Origin: a virus
IMG/VR virus record: IMGVR_UViG_3300021964_000507
Coordinates: 1-24,633 of that record
Strand: one strand, 5' to 3'
DNA: 24,633 nt
Numbering within the stretch: the stretch's first letter is position 1; the number at the start of each line of letters is the position of its first letter. The notes below the pieces were generated by a model, which did no database searches, was not told the origin of the DNA, and saw only the letters and a program-made list of their open reading frames with translations. A program made the position numbers and the translations under genes. Below, one piece after another: positions 7,078 through 14,997 of this stretch.

Positions 7078-7704
7078 TTAAATACCTCCTTCGTATTCTG
7101 CTTGGTAATTACGTTGCATTTCTTGTTGAAACAATGCTATTGCCTCATCAAACTGTGCTTTATACAAGTTTACACTATCTGGTGCCTTTAGAAAAGAAGA
7201 ACTTTCATATAGACAAGCCGATAATAAAACCTGCTCTGCATTATCTCCAACCCAGTTATTTGAATTTGTTGAAGATAAACCTGTTTCAAGACCTATAAAA
7301 TCAACCTCATATGCTAATGTTGCTGATGGTGTAGGTCCTATTAATATTTTAATACCAGATGTTGTTGCCTTTTTTGTAGCATACATAAACGGTTCACCTT
7401 GTGTGCTTGCATTTGGCACAAAATCTCTTAGATAACTATCTATTCTATGTTTAAGGTAAATAACATCGCTATTTGCCTTTGTAACAGCCACCTGTCGTAT
7501 CATTCTAGCATTTGCTACATCATATTCATTTGTGCCTATAGCAAAATTGGCTGATAATGTTTGCCTATAACACGGTAGATTAGGTAATCTGGCAAATATC
7601 ATGTTTTCAGCTTGTGTTATTATTTCTGGTATAGATGTGGTAAATTCTGTGCCATCATCTTCTATAAAATTTTGTATGTTTGTTACCAATTCTGTATAAT
7701 TCAT
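7078..7704 (-). CDS. head-tail adaptor-like protein
   Basis: This 208-residue protein has the features of phage adaptor proteins that dock under the portal. An N-terminal helix (NYTELVTNIQNFIEDDG) is followed by a second helix (IPEIITQAENMIFARLPNLP), a beta-rich middle and two C-terminal helices with LLSACLYESSSFL and LYKAQFDEAIALFQQEMQ. This resembles adaptors of SU10- or phiEco32-like podoviruses. The assignment is by architecture and short motifs, so moderately secure. The start directly follows the stop of the repeat protein. A second adaptor-like protein is encoded at 8898-9596. Confidence 0.7.
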   Translation of the reverse strand: MNYTELVTNIQNFIEDDGTEFTTSIPEIITQAENMIFARLPNLPCYRQTLSANFAIGTNEYDVANARMIRQVAVTKANSDVIYLKHRIDSYLRDFVPNASTQGEPFMYATKKATTSGIKILIGPTPSATLAYEVDFIGLETGLSSTNSNNWVGDNAEQVLLSACLYESSSFLKAPDSVNLYKAQFDEAIALFQQEMQRNYQAEYEGGI

Positions 7705-8898
7705 TTACTCACCCCATGTTCCTTCGCTCCATGCACCCTCTCCAAAACCCGGATTAATTTGTGCTTCTACACTTCCTGCACCAGATGTTCCAGTTAAACC
7801 AGTTACATCAATAGCGGTTTCTATAAAGAATGTAGATGTACCGATTGTACCAGTAGCACTAACTCCTGTTTCTGTTATTTCACTTTCTGTTACAGATGTA
7901 CCTAATGCTGATGTACCTGCGACACCAGATTGTGGATTTGGTCCATTAAATATATCTATTGTTGAGTCACCAATACCACCAGTTCCTCTGACTTCTTCAT
8001 CGCCACCCCAAACACCTGTTCCAAATCCATTCTCACCAAAACCATTTGTATTGGTTTCTGGTATTTCAGATTCGGCTACCTCAACACCTGCATTTGCTGT
8101 TCCAGTAGCACTTGTAGGTGTTACAGTTAAATTGAGTGTTCCATCGCCCTCTTCACCAAATGTACCTATTGTACCAGTTCCTGCCACCCCAGTAGATGCC
8201 ACATCTGTATTTGGTGCATATGCCCCTATCGTAAATGTTCCAGTTACACTTGTTAATGTTCCTGTTTGGGTATCAAAGCTTTCATCTCCAGTTGCTCCAG
8301 TAGCACTAACACCACCATTAGCAAGTTCAAATACTCTATCAGAATTAATTGTTTCTGTACCTGTAGCACCAGTCGCTTGTACACCAGTTACTACTGCACC
8401 AGTCTGATAATTTCCTATAGATGTATTACCGCTTAAACCTGTTGGTGATACATCTGTTTGGTCTTCTGCTATGACATCATTAACCGTACCTGTGGCACTG
8501 ACACCAGTAATTTCAAATCCCGGTGCATATGCTCCTATCGCAGTCGTTCCAACTTGACCTGTTACAGGTTCATCTAAAGATATACCTACAAAACCTATAG
8601 AACCTAAACACGATATACTTACACCTGTCTGCGACCTAGCAATTCTTGAAGCAAAGATGTCTTGAGTAAATCCAATATTAATCGTTACGTTTTCTGGGTC
8701 GTTATCTGGTCTTGGATTGAATAAAGCTGTTGCATCAACTACATTTTTCGCAGGTGTAAGCTGAGGGTGTTTCGGGTCGTATTCTTCTGGTTCTACCCTA
8801 AGATTATCCCATGTAGTTTTTAACTGAGGATAACGTACCTCAAAACCACTTATATCACTTATTGCCTTAGATTTTTTACCTGATGCAAATCTTGCCAT
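7705..8898 (-). CDS. virion protein with about twelve degenerate 20-residue TGVSATGTIG repeats
   Basis: This 397-residue protein has a conserved head (residues about 17-65: SGFEVRYPQLKTTWDNL, then KHPQL and NPRPD) found in many phage structural proteins. Residues about 91-380 are a chain of degenerate beta-type repeats with the core TGV.ATGT.G, spaced roughly 18-26 residues. A Gly/Trp motif occurs twice, at 286-298 (GFGENGFGTGVWG) and at the C-terminus (GFGEGAWSEGTWGE), like the motif in the 629-residue protein. An elongated repeat fibre or spacer is likely. The start overlaps the preceding stop as TAATG. Its role in head-tail joining or as a decoration is inferred from position between two adaptor-like genes. 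Confidence 0.7.
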   Translation of the reverse strand: MARFASGKKSKAISDISGFEVRYPQLKTTWDNLRVEPEEYDPKHPQLTPAKNVVDATALFNPRPDNDPENVTINIGFTQDIFASRIARSQTGVSISCLGSIGFVGISLDEPVTGQVGTTAIGAYAPGFEITGVSATGTVNDVIAEDQTDVSPTGLSGNTSIGNYQTGAVVTGVQATGATGTETINSDRVFELANGGVSATGATGDESFDTQTGTLTSVTGTFTIGAYAPNTDVASTGVAGTGTIGTFGEEGDGTLNLTVTPTSATGTANAGVEVAESEIPETNTNGFGENGFGTGVWGGDEEVRGTGGIGDSTIDIFNGPNPQSGVAGTSALGTSVTESEITETGVSATGTIGTSTFFIETAIDVTGLTGTSGAGSVEAQINPGFGEGAWSEGTWGE

Positions 8899-9596
8899 TA
8901 TCGTAAATTTAATCCAGTTGGTTGTAATTTCAATGATACACCATCGTTATCATTTGCTGATGCAAAACCAAATGCTTCATCATATATAGATTTTAATAAT
9001 TGGTATTTATCTGGTGCATATTTTAATGATAATCTACTTGCCAACCCTGCACATATACATTCAGACCATGTGTATGGTATATCTGTATCTTGATTAGAAA
9101 GTGTAATATCTTCTAATTGTGTCATTGCCCAATAATTTAATCTATATGTATCTTTATCTGGTGTTTGCCAAACAAAAACCTTATAAATATTGTTTGAACC
9201 TGTTTGCCTACCTTTATCAAGCATATATTGGTTAGGTTTACCTGTATCAGATTTATTTGGTATTTGATTATATTCAGATATTGTAACTCTATTTAGTATT
9301 GTATCTGTTCTTGTTGCCTCTGCACTATCGTAAATGACAACATCTAAGAAATCTAAAACACCTGCAGGTAGATTATAAGAACTTGTACCTTCGCTTAGAT
9401 TTAATGTATTTTGTGAAACTGTCCAATAGTTTATTCCACGATTAGCCCATTCAGAAAATAAAAGATTAAGGCTTCTACGAGCAGATATGGCATGGTCTCC
9501 AGTTCTTGTTTGTATATCAAGACCACATCTTTCATATGCTTCTGTTATTATTTCTTCAACATTTGGTCTAAATGCAACTGTACCAGAAGTCGCCAT
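8898..9596 (-). CDS. conserved head-tail joining / tail accessory protein
   Basis: This 232-residue protein opens with a helical signature, EEIITEAYERCGLDIQT, then AISARRSLNLLFSEWANRGINYW. This signature is common in podovirus-like marine phages and is placed by family knowledge among neck or tail accessory proteins. The middle is beta-rich (YNLPAGVLDFLDV) and the C-terminal half has the helix WSECICAGLASRLSLKYAP. It may form a ring below the portal together with the 208-residue adaptor-like protein. It is a full-length homologue by appearance, coupled to the next gene by TAATG. Assignment to a P22 gp4-like role is plausible but unproven. Confidence 0.7.
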   Translation of the reverse strand: MATSGTVAFRPNVEEIITEAYERCGLDIQTRTGDHAISARRSLNLLFSEWANRGINYWTVSQNTLNLSEGTSSYNLPAGVLDFLDVVIYDSAEATRTDTILNRVTISEYNQIPNKSDTGKPNQYMLDKGRQTGSNNIYKVFVWQTPDKDTYRLNYWAMTQLEDITLSNQDTDIPYTWSECICAGLASRLSLKYAPDKYQLLKSIYDEAFGFASANDNDGVSLKLQPTGLNLR

Positions 9597-9598
9597 AT

Positions 9599-10384
9599 TT
9601 AAGCTCCATCATTCTGTATATATATAAAATCCATTCCAGCAGATATGGCTATGTCGGCACCTGCACTATCGCCTATTGCCCTTACTTCAATATCTGTTTT
9701 TTCTTCAAATTTTAAGGGTATAGTGTATGCTTGATGTACTGAACTTTCTGCCTTAACGAATTTATCCTTAATTTGAAACACTTCCCCATCTGGTCTTGCA
9801 ACCAAATGAACAGTACAAAATTTATTATTTTGTGTAGTAGCTACAGTTATATCTGTCTGTAATAAATACGCAGTATAACCACTTGGTACTGTCCATAATG
9901 CCATTACAGTTTGATTATCTCCTATGGCAATAGTCGCATATTTATTTGCTGGAACTCCAGTAGTAACTGTTCCAGTACCTGCATATATAACACCAGCATT
10001 TTGACCGCCAGTTCCTGCTGATTTGACGACCATTCTATTTATTCTTAAAAATTCATTAGTTGTATTTACTGCAGTCTGACCATTTAATGTAATTGTTTCG
10101 CTTATCTCGTCATAATTTGCATCTAATCCAAAAAGCTCTACAGTTCTAGCACCAGTGCCTGCTGAAGTATCTGAGGTTGAAGAACTGGAAACCTTAAGAA
10201 CAGAGGCTGATGCCAAATATGAATATAAACCACCTTGTGCCCATACCGTTTCTAAAGAATCATCAACATCTGGGTTAAAACCAAATTTAAAATTACTTTT
10301 ATGAAATGATATTTGATTACGGGCAACTTGAAGGTAAAATGGCTCTGTTGTACCAACTCTGCTTATTGAAGATACTTGAGCCAT
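9599..10384 (-). CDS. virion structural protein, beta-rich, conserved
   Basis: This 261-residue protein has a recognisable N-terminal block, GTTEPFYLQVARNQI..HK, then FGFNPDVDDSLETVWAQGGLYSYLASA. It recurs in structural proteins of many aquatic phages. The rest is beta-rich with Gly/Thr-rich turns. No enzyme motif is visible. It lies within the head-to-neck gene series after the capsid genes, so a capsid-surface or neck position is possible. AGGAG is 7 bases upstream of the ATG. The function is unknown; membership in the virion set is well supported by context. Confidence 0.75.
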   Translation of the reverse strand: MAQVSSISRVGTTEPFYLQVARNQISFHKSNFKFGFNPDVDDSLETVWAQGGLYSYLASASVLKVSSSSTSDTSAGTGARTVELFGLDANYDEISETITLNGQTAVNTTNEFLRINRMVVKSAGTGGQNAGVIYAGTGTVTTGVPANKYATIAIGDNQTVMALWTVPSGYTAYLLQTDITVATTQNNKFCTVHLVARPDGEVFQIKDKFVKAESSVHQAYTIPLKFEEKTDIEVRAIGDSAGADIAISAGMDFIYIQNDGA

Positions 10385-10393
10385 TTTATTCTC

Positions 10394-10804
10394 CTAATAC
10401 TTTTTTGCCATGGTTAGGACTATTTGGTAAGAATCACCTGCACCTGCACCTGTTGTGGTAAATTTTATATCACCAGTTGGGCTTGTACCTGTTGATGATG
10501 TACTTGGTAAACCACCGACATCTTTATAATTAACTTCACCAATTTGACCTTCGTCAAGGTTAAGCATAATTATATCTGTACTGGCATCTGCCAAGACTCT
10601 TACTGTCATTCCTTTGATAACCCAAGTGCATTTTAATATTTTTACACCTGTGCATGCATCACCATTATCATTTGCTTGTAATGAAGAAACATCAACTTTT
10701 GTTACTGCAGATTCATCTCCAGTATCAACATATTGATATTGAAATGCCATTACAATTTCACGAGTGTTTTCAGAAAGTATAGTGCTTGATGTAATATCAG
10801 CCAT
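10394..10804 (-). CDS. virion structural protein, unknown role
   Basis: This 136-residue protein is beta-rich, with a short N-terminal helix-poor segment, the stretch GVKILKCTWVIKGMTVRVLADAS in the middle and a Gly/Thr-rich C-terminal half. Small proteins of this kind sit between the capsid and neck genes in related marine phages. GGAGG lies 8 bases before the ATG. There is no membrane segment, signal peptide or catalytic motif. A decoration or head-completion role is possible, but nothing in the sequence decides it. Confidence 0.7.
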   Translation of the reverse strand: MADITSSTILSENTREIVMAFQYQYVDTGDESAVTKVDVSSLQANDNGDACTGVKILKCTWVIKGMTVRVLADASTDIIMLNLDEGQIGEVNYKDVGGLPSTSSTGTSPTGDIKFTTTGAGAGDSYQIVLTMAKKY

Positions 10805-10816
10805 TAATACCTCCTA

Positions 10817-11287
10817 TTAACTATCTGCAAATGGTGTCGCTATTGTTCCAGAACCAATTAAAACACCTTGAACTAGGTATTCTGCAGTAGCAAGTGCTGT
10901 AACCTCTACATAGCTATTTGCAATACCACCTGTTGTAGTGCCATTCATTGAGATAACATCATTTGTTGCACCCGGTACGAAAGATTTAATAGCACCATCG
11001 TCAACTGAAACCATAACAGAACCTACAAATTTATCTGTGCCATCTGTTTGAATATCTAAATCTGAGGCAGTTGTTCCAATAAAGAATGTGTATTTAGCAC
11101 CAATCTCACCAGATACTATGGATGGTAATGTAACCGCACCATCAGCATCATTTACCTCTATGATACGACCTGCATGGTCATTAAATGTTAATGTTTCTTC
11201 TGCTGTAATATTTTTTACGTTATTAGAACCCGCTGATATAAAACCATTATTGGATACCACTGGTCCCGAAAAAGTTGATTTAGCCAT
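10817..11287 (-). CDS. capsid-associated structural protein (head fibre/decoration-like)
   Basis: This 156-residue protein starts MAKSTFSGPVVSNNGFIS, a conserved opening of small capsid-associated proteins in aquatic phages. It continues with a beta-rich domain (NVKNITAEETLTFNDHAGRIIEVNDADGAVTLPS...GAKYTFFIGT). It is the first gene after the major capsid protein, separated from it by a hairpin (11344-11366) that could lower its expression. AAGGAG is about 7 bases before the ATG. Head decoration or fibre is the best guess from position; no direct motif proves it. Confidence 0.75.
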   Translation of the reverse strand: MAKSTFSGPVVSNNGFISAGSNNVKNITAEETLTFNDHAGRIIEVNDADGAVTLPSIVSGEIGAKYTFFIGTTASDLDIQTDGTDKFVGSVMVSVDDGAIKSFVPGATNDVISMNGTTTGGIANSYVEVTALATAEYLVQGVLIGSGTIATPFADS

Positions 11288-11343
11288 GTTATTCTCCTTG
11301 TCTTGGCTAGTGTCTGCTTATGCAGTCAAGGTTAATATTAGTT

Positions 11344-11366
11344 GGAAAGGGGCAAAGCCCCTCTCC
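11344..11366 (-). terminator. hairpin after the major capsid gene (attenuator/partial terminator)
   Basis: Ten-base arms with one mismatch (9 of 10 pairs) flank a three-base loop. The inner part is GGGGC-AAA-GCCCC on the plus strand. It begins 15 bases beyond the capsid gene stop in the direction of transcription. On the minus strand it is followed by TTTCC rather than a full T run, so partial termination or mRNA 3'-end protection fits better than a strong stop. Confidence 0.65.
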
Positions 11367-11381
11367 GTACCGTGCGAGGTA

Positions 11382-12293
11382 TTAAGCCGCTCCTTCAGTT
11401 CCAAATATTCCTCTCCAGTCTGTAAAACCGAATGAATATCTTTCACGAACTTTATAACGAACATTACCAGTTTCAAAATCGCCCTCTACACCTCTCTTTA
11501 ATGGAGACCTTTGGAACATTTTGAGACCATCTGGTACGTCTGTCTTGATGAAGAATGCATCGCTATCTGTTAACCTTCTCATAATATGATAACCTTGAGG
11601 TAGGTAAGAACCAGAACGGATAGCATTGATATCATTATCAGCTGTTCCCACTCTTAATTCACTATTCAATATTCTTTGAGCAGTAAAGGTATATGCAGTT
11701 GGGATAATTAACATTTGTCCCTGTGCCGCAATTCTAAGACCTTTATCGTCTTTCATATCTGCAATTTGAATTAAAAGTGACTCTAATGATGTCTCACTCA
11801 AATCAGCGGCGGTTGCTAGAGTATTACTCTGGTTACCACTTGATGTTGGGTGAGCAGTAGATAATAATGCCACTCCATCACCACCTGCATAAACTCCTGC
11901 AGATGTTGCATTGTTTAAAATTGTTGCCGCTTTAATTTCTTTTGTAGAAGACATACTTCTAGCTAATGCCTTTGTATATCTTGAAGCGATAGAACCATAT
12001 AGTCCATCTTCTTCAGCTTCTTCTGTAATAGAAAATGCTAAGGCGACAGTTTCATGTTGATATCTAGCAGTCCACTGCTGAGATGCTGTATCATAAGATA
12101 TTGGGGCACCTTCGTTCTTTGTTGGTGCATTTCCAAAACCTGTTAACAACACATCTTCTTCAAAAGCTTTGTTTGATGTATTTGCATCAAAAACCTTTGC
12201 GAATTCTGGTGGATAACTATCATACTCTAAGCCGAACAGGGTATTCAAACCCGGCTCAAGCATCTTTGCAAATTGTGCTCTATTCATAGCCAT
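11382..12293 (-). CDS. major capsid protein (HK97 fold, Mu gpT-like)
   Basis: This 303-residue protein builds the icosahedral head. It begins with NRAQFAKMLEPGLNTLFGLEY and continues with FDANTSNKAFEEDVLLTGFG. It then has the long central helix region with ITEEAEEDGLYGSIASRYTKALARS, a predicted E-loop and P-domain like layout, and A-domain strands such as QGQMLIIPTAY. The C-terminus (VRYKVRERYSFGFTDWRGIFG) is typical of gpT-like major head subunits. Scaffold and minor head genes lie upstream and a hairpin lies downstream, as expected for a highly expressed gene. AGGAG is about 10 bases before the ATG. Met3 is an alternative start. The N-terminal dozen residues recur in the mini-protein at 14984-15127. 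Confidence 0.9.
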   Translation of the reverse strand: MAMNRAQFAKMLEPGLNTLFGLEYDSYPPEFAKVFDANTSNKAFEEDVLLTGFGNAPTKNEGAPISYDTASQQWTARYQHETVALAFSITEEAEEDGLYGSIASRYTKALARSMSSTKEIKAATILNNATSAGVYAGGDGVALLSTAHPTSSGNQSNTLATAADLSETSLESLLIQIADMKDDKGLRIAAQGQMLIIPTAYTFTAQRILNSELRVGTADNDINAIRSGSYLPQGYHIMRRLTDSDAFFIKTDVPDGLKMFQRSPLKRGVEGDFETGNVRYKVRERYSFGFTDWRGIFGTEGAA

Positions 12294-12305
12294 AGTTTAA
12301 ATCTC

Positions 12306-12857
12306 CTATATACCTGCTGTTGCTTTCAGCAAGTGCTCGTTAATAATTACTTCAAGCTGTGCATACTGTGCAAAACTATTGCTTGGGTCGTCCCATAAAC
12401 CAATGATTTTACAAGTAGCAGTACCTGTCCCCATTGTACCATTCAAACTGAAACCAGATTGACCAGTAGTTGCGGAGCCTGTACCAGCAACAACGTCTGC
12501 ACAGTTACCAATATTGGTTTGTGCCGGTGTTCCTGCAGATTGAATACGATAGACTATGTATGGGTCATCATATACATATGCTATAATATCTGTAGCAGTT
12601 GTACCAGATGGCCAGTACTGTGAATAAACATAACTTCCGTCACTTGCAGTGTATGATACACCTGCGAAAACACCTATATTATTTGTTTCTGTAGCAGTAT
12701 GAGGTGTAAGAACACCATCTGCTGTAAGAATACATAGGTCACCAGTAAAAATATTCTCTGCTAACCCAGATGTAATAGTATATTTGTTTGCTCTTGGTGC
12801 ATTACCACTCATGTGACGAAGGGGTATTAACCCATAAGGTGAATTGACATTTGCCAT
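12306..12857 (-). CDS. capsid decoration/head-stabilising-like protein
   Basis: This 183-residue protein has the opening MANVNSPYGLIPLRHMSGNAPRANKYTI, well known from small head proteins encoded just upstream of the major capsid gene. It is beta-rich throughout with a Thr/Gly-rich middle and four-strand style SH3-like spacing. No cleavage or catalytic motif is seen. By position and opening motif a cement or decoration protein is likely. AAGGAAGG lies about 10 bases before the ATG. Confidence 0.75.
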   Translation of the reverse strand: MANVNSPYGLIPLRHMSGNAPRANKYTITSGLAENIFTGDLCILTADGVLTPHTATETNNIGVFAGVSYTASDGSYVYSQYWPSGTTATDIIAYVYDDPYIVYRIQSAGTPAQTNIGNCADVVAGTGSATTGQSGFSLNGTMGTGTATCKIIGLWDDPSNSFAQYAQLEVIINEHLLKATAGI

Positions 12858-12886
12858 AATTTAAACCTTCCTTCTTGATTTAAGTG

Positions 12887-13363
12887 TTAATCCTCCATGG
12901 CAGACACCTGTCTACCACGACTAGATGAACTTTGCCTTTCTTGATAGATTGGCTGTCCAGTTCTACGACCTAATGAATCTAATTCGCCAGACAGTGCTTC
13001 ATTTTGTTGGTCTGACTTCTCATTGTAATATGCCTTCATCTGCTGATGTCTTTCTTTTGGCATTTCACAAAGAAGCATACCTTCAATACCTATGCAACCA
13101 ACCCATTGTCCATGATTGATTGTAGGAAAGTGCTGTTCTTTGACAGTATCAGATTTTCTTGGTTCCCAACCTTCTCGCATACGTTTGTACACGTTATCGG
13201 GAGTTTCTTTACCCTGTATCGTGGTAGCTACCCATCGTTGAACATACCCCGGTCGTGCTTCTGGAGCATCCAACAATGCTGGTGGAGTCCAATGAGTTTG
13301 AGGTCTTGCATCCTCTTCTCTTATTGAAATCCTTAAATCACTTCTTGTGCTTCTACTAGACAT
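12887..13363 (-). CDS. conserved head-region protein, unknown function
   Basis: This 158-residue protein has a conserved core, PEARPGYVQRWVATTIQGKETPDNVYKRMREGWEPR, followed by a beta part (HFPTINHGQWVGCIGIEGMLLCEMP) and a Gln/Ser/Arg-rich C-terminal tail. I know this core from scaffold-adjacent genes of many marine phages, where its function is not assigned. Its place between scaffold and decoration genes suggests a role in head assembly. AGGAAGG lies before the ATG. The polar tail (residues about 118-158) is probably disordered. Confidence 0.75.
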   Translation of the reverse strand: MSSRSTRSDLRISIREEDARPQTHWTPPALLDAPEARPGYVQRWVATTIQGKETPDNVYKRMREGWEPRKSDTVKEQHFPTINHGQWVGCIGIEGMLLCEMPKERHQQMKAYYNEKSDQQNEALSGELDSLGRRTGQPIYQERQSSSSRGRQVSAMED

Positions 13364-13364
13364 A

Positions 13365-14297
13365 TTAGTTATCCTTCCTGTTTAAAGTGTTAATTTCTTT
13401 AGCATACTTTTTAAGATGCTCAGGGTCTGTAATACCTAACTCTCTTGCCATTCGTAGTTGCTCCGAAGTCATTCGTATTCTGTTTCCTCTGTAAGCCTGA
13501 CCACCTGTAGTGGGTGCAACTGCTTGTCTACTTTGTCTAGGCCTCTCTATAGAAACTTCCTTTTTAGATATTAGCTCGGGAAAGTTCTTTTGTAAACGAT
13601 TATTTAATTCATCATAATATGATGCATCGTTCTTATCATATCCCTCAATATCAAGTTGAACATCTATTGCCCTAGCCATTGCAGTTTCTTTTTCAAAACC
13701 TTTAGCATTAAACCAATTATTTTCTCTCCACCAACTCATTGCTCTTTCTGGTGCAGGATTTGTGGCTTGTTGCTGTGCTCGTCCAACGTTTGGCGAGGTT
13801 GTCTCGCTCTGTTGTCGTTGTGCCCTCGCTTGATTTTGAAGTGCAATAGCAGTTTTTATATCTACCAATTCTTCATTAAATTTAACTTGCTTGTCAGTAT
13901 CACCTTCTTCAATGGCTTTTGCTAAAGCTCTTTTAACTAAATTATAATGTTCTGCTAATTGATTTTGCCCTTGTGACTCGTTAGATTTTTCAATCTTTTC
14001 GAGTCTTTTGGTCAAACCTTGAACAGTATTTTGTAGATTTTGAGCTTCTTCTTCAGCTATTTTCTTTTCACGAATTATTTTTTTTATTCTTCTTTGTACC
14101 GCCGAACTCATATCTTCATCGGATATTTCTGTTTTTTTGGCTCCTGTTGATTTTTCTTCTTTTGTATTTGTTATTGGTTCATCGTTAACTTCAATTTCAA
14201 TATCTTGTTCTTTTAATTTATTTTTAGCTTCATCAATACTTTCATTAATTTCGGCATTGACTTCATCTAAAACCTTTTCGTCTATATTATTTTCCAT
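13365..14297 (-). CDS. head scaffolding protein
   Basis: This 310-residue protein has the composition of phage scaffolds. It has an acidic, helical N-terminal third and a central coiled coil (about residues 70-160 with KIIREKKIAEEEAQNLQNTVQGLTKRLEKIEKS). A Gln-rich linker follows, then a conserved MSWWRENNWF block and a basic C-terminal helix (MTSEQLRMARELGITDPEHLKKYAKEIN) likely to contact the capsid protein. It sits two genes upstream of the major capsid gene. The start is the ATG at 14297, which has GGAGG 7 bases upstream. A TTG five codons earlier (14312) has no ribosome-binding site and overlaps the GGAGG itself, so it was rejected. No protease domain is fused. Confidence 0.85.
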   Translation of the reverse strand: MENNIDEKVLDEVNAEINESIDEAKNKLKEQDIEIEVNDEPITNTKEEKSTGAKKTEISDEDMSSAVQRRIKKIIREKKIAEEEAQNLQNTVQGLTKRLEKIEKSNESQGQNQLAEHYNLVKRALAKAIEEGDTDKQVKFNEELVDIKTAIALQNQARAQRQQSETTSPNVGRAQQQATNPAPERAMSWWRENNWFNAKGFEKETAMARAIDVQLDIEGYDKNDASYYDELNNRLQKNFPELISKKEVSIERPRQSRQAVAPTTGGQAYRGNRIRMTSEQLRMARELGITDPEHLKKYAKEINTLNRKDN

Positions 14298-14320
14298 GGT
14301 TGCGACCTCCAAGTTTCGCT

Positions 14321-14731
14321 TTAAATATAAGCAGTTACTTTTACACCTTCTGGCAAGATTGATGTAATCTCGTCATCATTGAGTAAAATAAACCGAACAT
14401 TATTAACAACAATCTTTTGACCTGCATATTTGCCAAATGTAACAAAATCGCCGACATTAGGTGTTGTTTCTTGCCTCCATTTAGCACCTGTATCTCTGTC
14501 TCGGTATGCCAATTCACCTAATGCAACAACATGACCATGAGCAGTTAGAATTTGCTGATTATCTTTAGCAGTTTCTGGTAATATTATACCACTTTTGGTC
14601 TGTGTAGCGATTTCTGCTGGTTGAATTAGAACCTTCCAGTTCAAAGGTTTTGGAAGTTGGTGAGATGCAATAGTCGCTTTTGACAAACTATCTGCATATA
14701 TTTTTCCGTGTTGATGAGTCACGTTATTCAT
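14321..14731 (-). CDS. groES: GroES-like co-chaperonin
   Basis: This 136-residue protein has the GroES fold signature: LNWKVLIQPAE, the mobile loop QTKSGIILPETAKDNQ (which contacts GroEL), GHVVALGE, then VGDFVTFGKYAGQKIVVNNVRFILLNDDEI. It would cap host GroEL for folding of a phage protein, most likely the capsid protein, as T4 gp31 does. Compared with bacterial GroES it has about 30 extra N-terminal residues and an insert after GELAY. The ATG at 14731 lies only 1 base from AGGAG. A GTG at 14722 is 9 bases from the same AGGAG and is the better-placed start. No phage GroEL is seen here. Confidence 0.9.
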   Translation of the reverse strand: MNNVTHQHGKIYADSLSKATIASHQLPKPLNWKVLIQPAEIATQTKSGIILPETAKDNQQILTAHGHVVALGELAYRDRDTGAKWRQETTPNVGDFVTFGKYAGQKIVVNNVRFILLNDDEITSILPEGVKVTAYI

Positions 14732-14921
14732 CTCCTATATTTATTTGTTTGATTGTTTCGTCAATCATCTCACAAGACTCTTCTAAACCTTGTGCAATGC
14801 CAACGTTCTTTTGGTATGATTGAAAATCAGACATTCGTCCGTCAACCATTTGGTTCGCTATTTCCGCTTTCTTCGTTTGTAGGTTCTTCTTTATCAGATT
14901 TAATAGGTCCATTGTGTTCAT
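14724..14921 (-). CDS. small helical conserved protein before groES
   Basis: This 65-residue protein is mostly helical, with the conserved stretch GRMSDFQSYQKNVGIAQGLEESCEMI. This stretch recurs in small proteins next to groES or scaffold genes in marine phages; function unknown. A strong GGGGAGG lies about 8 bases before the ATG at 14921. The first 27 codons overlap a second ORF (14842-14997) in another frame. In that overlap its codons end unusually often in G or C (AAC, GAC, CTG, ACG, AAG, GCG), unlike the rest of the gene. Its stop TAA lies inside the groES start region, so the two are coupled. Confidence 0.8.
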   Translation of the reverse strand: MNTMDLLNLIKKNLQTKKAEIANQMVDGRMSDFQSYQKNVGIAQGLEESCEMIDETIKQINIGDE

Positions 14922-14997
14922 TTATAGATGCCTCCCCAGACATTGAAACACCAGTAACCACGATTGTTACATCTTGTTGCTGATTATTTTTTTCCAT
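14842..14997 (-). CDS. possible 51-residue acidic protein overlapping the next gene
   Basis: The ATG at 14997 lies 5 bases before the TAA of the Lys-rich mini-gene and has a weak AGGCGG upstream. The product has a beta-like start (DVTIVVTGVSMSGEAS) and an acidic, polar tail (SDKEEPTNEESGNSEPNG). It would explain the 62 bases between the flanking genes that nothing else covers. It overlaps the 65-residue gene by 80 bases. In that overlap its own frame reads as GAA, GGA and AGC-type codons while the partner's third bases shift to G/C, as expected if both frames are used. The family is unknown. Confidence 0.45.
   Translation of the reverse strand: MEKNNQQQDVTIVVTGVSMSGEASINEHNGPIKSDKEEPTNEESGNSEPNG

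Noticed and set aside
8051-8407. Plus-strand open frame rich in Val-Pro-Val-Ala repeats
   Set aside because: It is the antisense of the TGVSATG repeat gene: its low-complexity content mirrors the repeats, it has no ribosome-binding site and it lies wholly inside a well-supported minus-strand gene.
7705-8898. Possible CRISPR or satellite array
   Set aside because: The repeats are degenerate, keep the reading frame and have no constant spacer length, so they are protein repeats.
14298-14312. Extended scaffold start at TTG 14312
   Set aside because: The TTG overlaps the GGAGG that serves the ATG at 14297 and has no upstream ribosome-binding site of its own.
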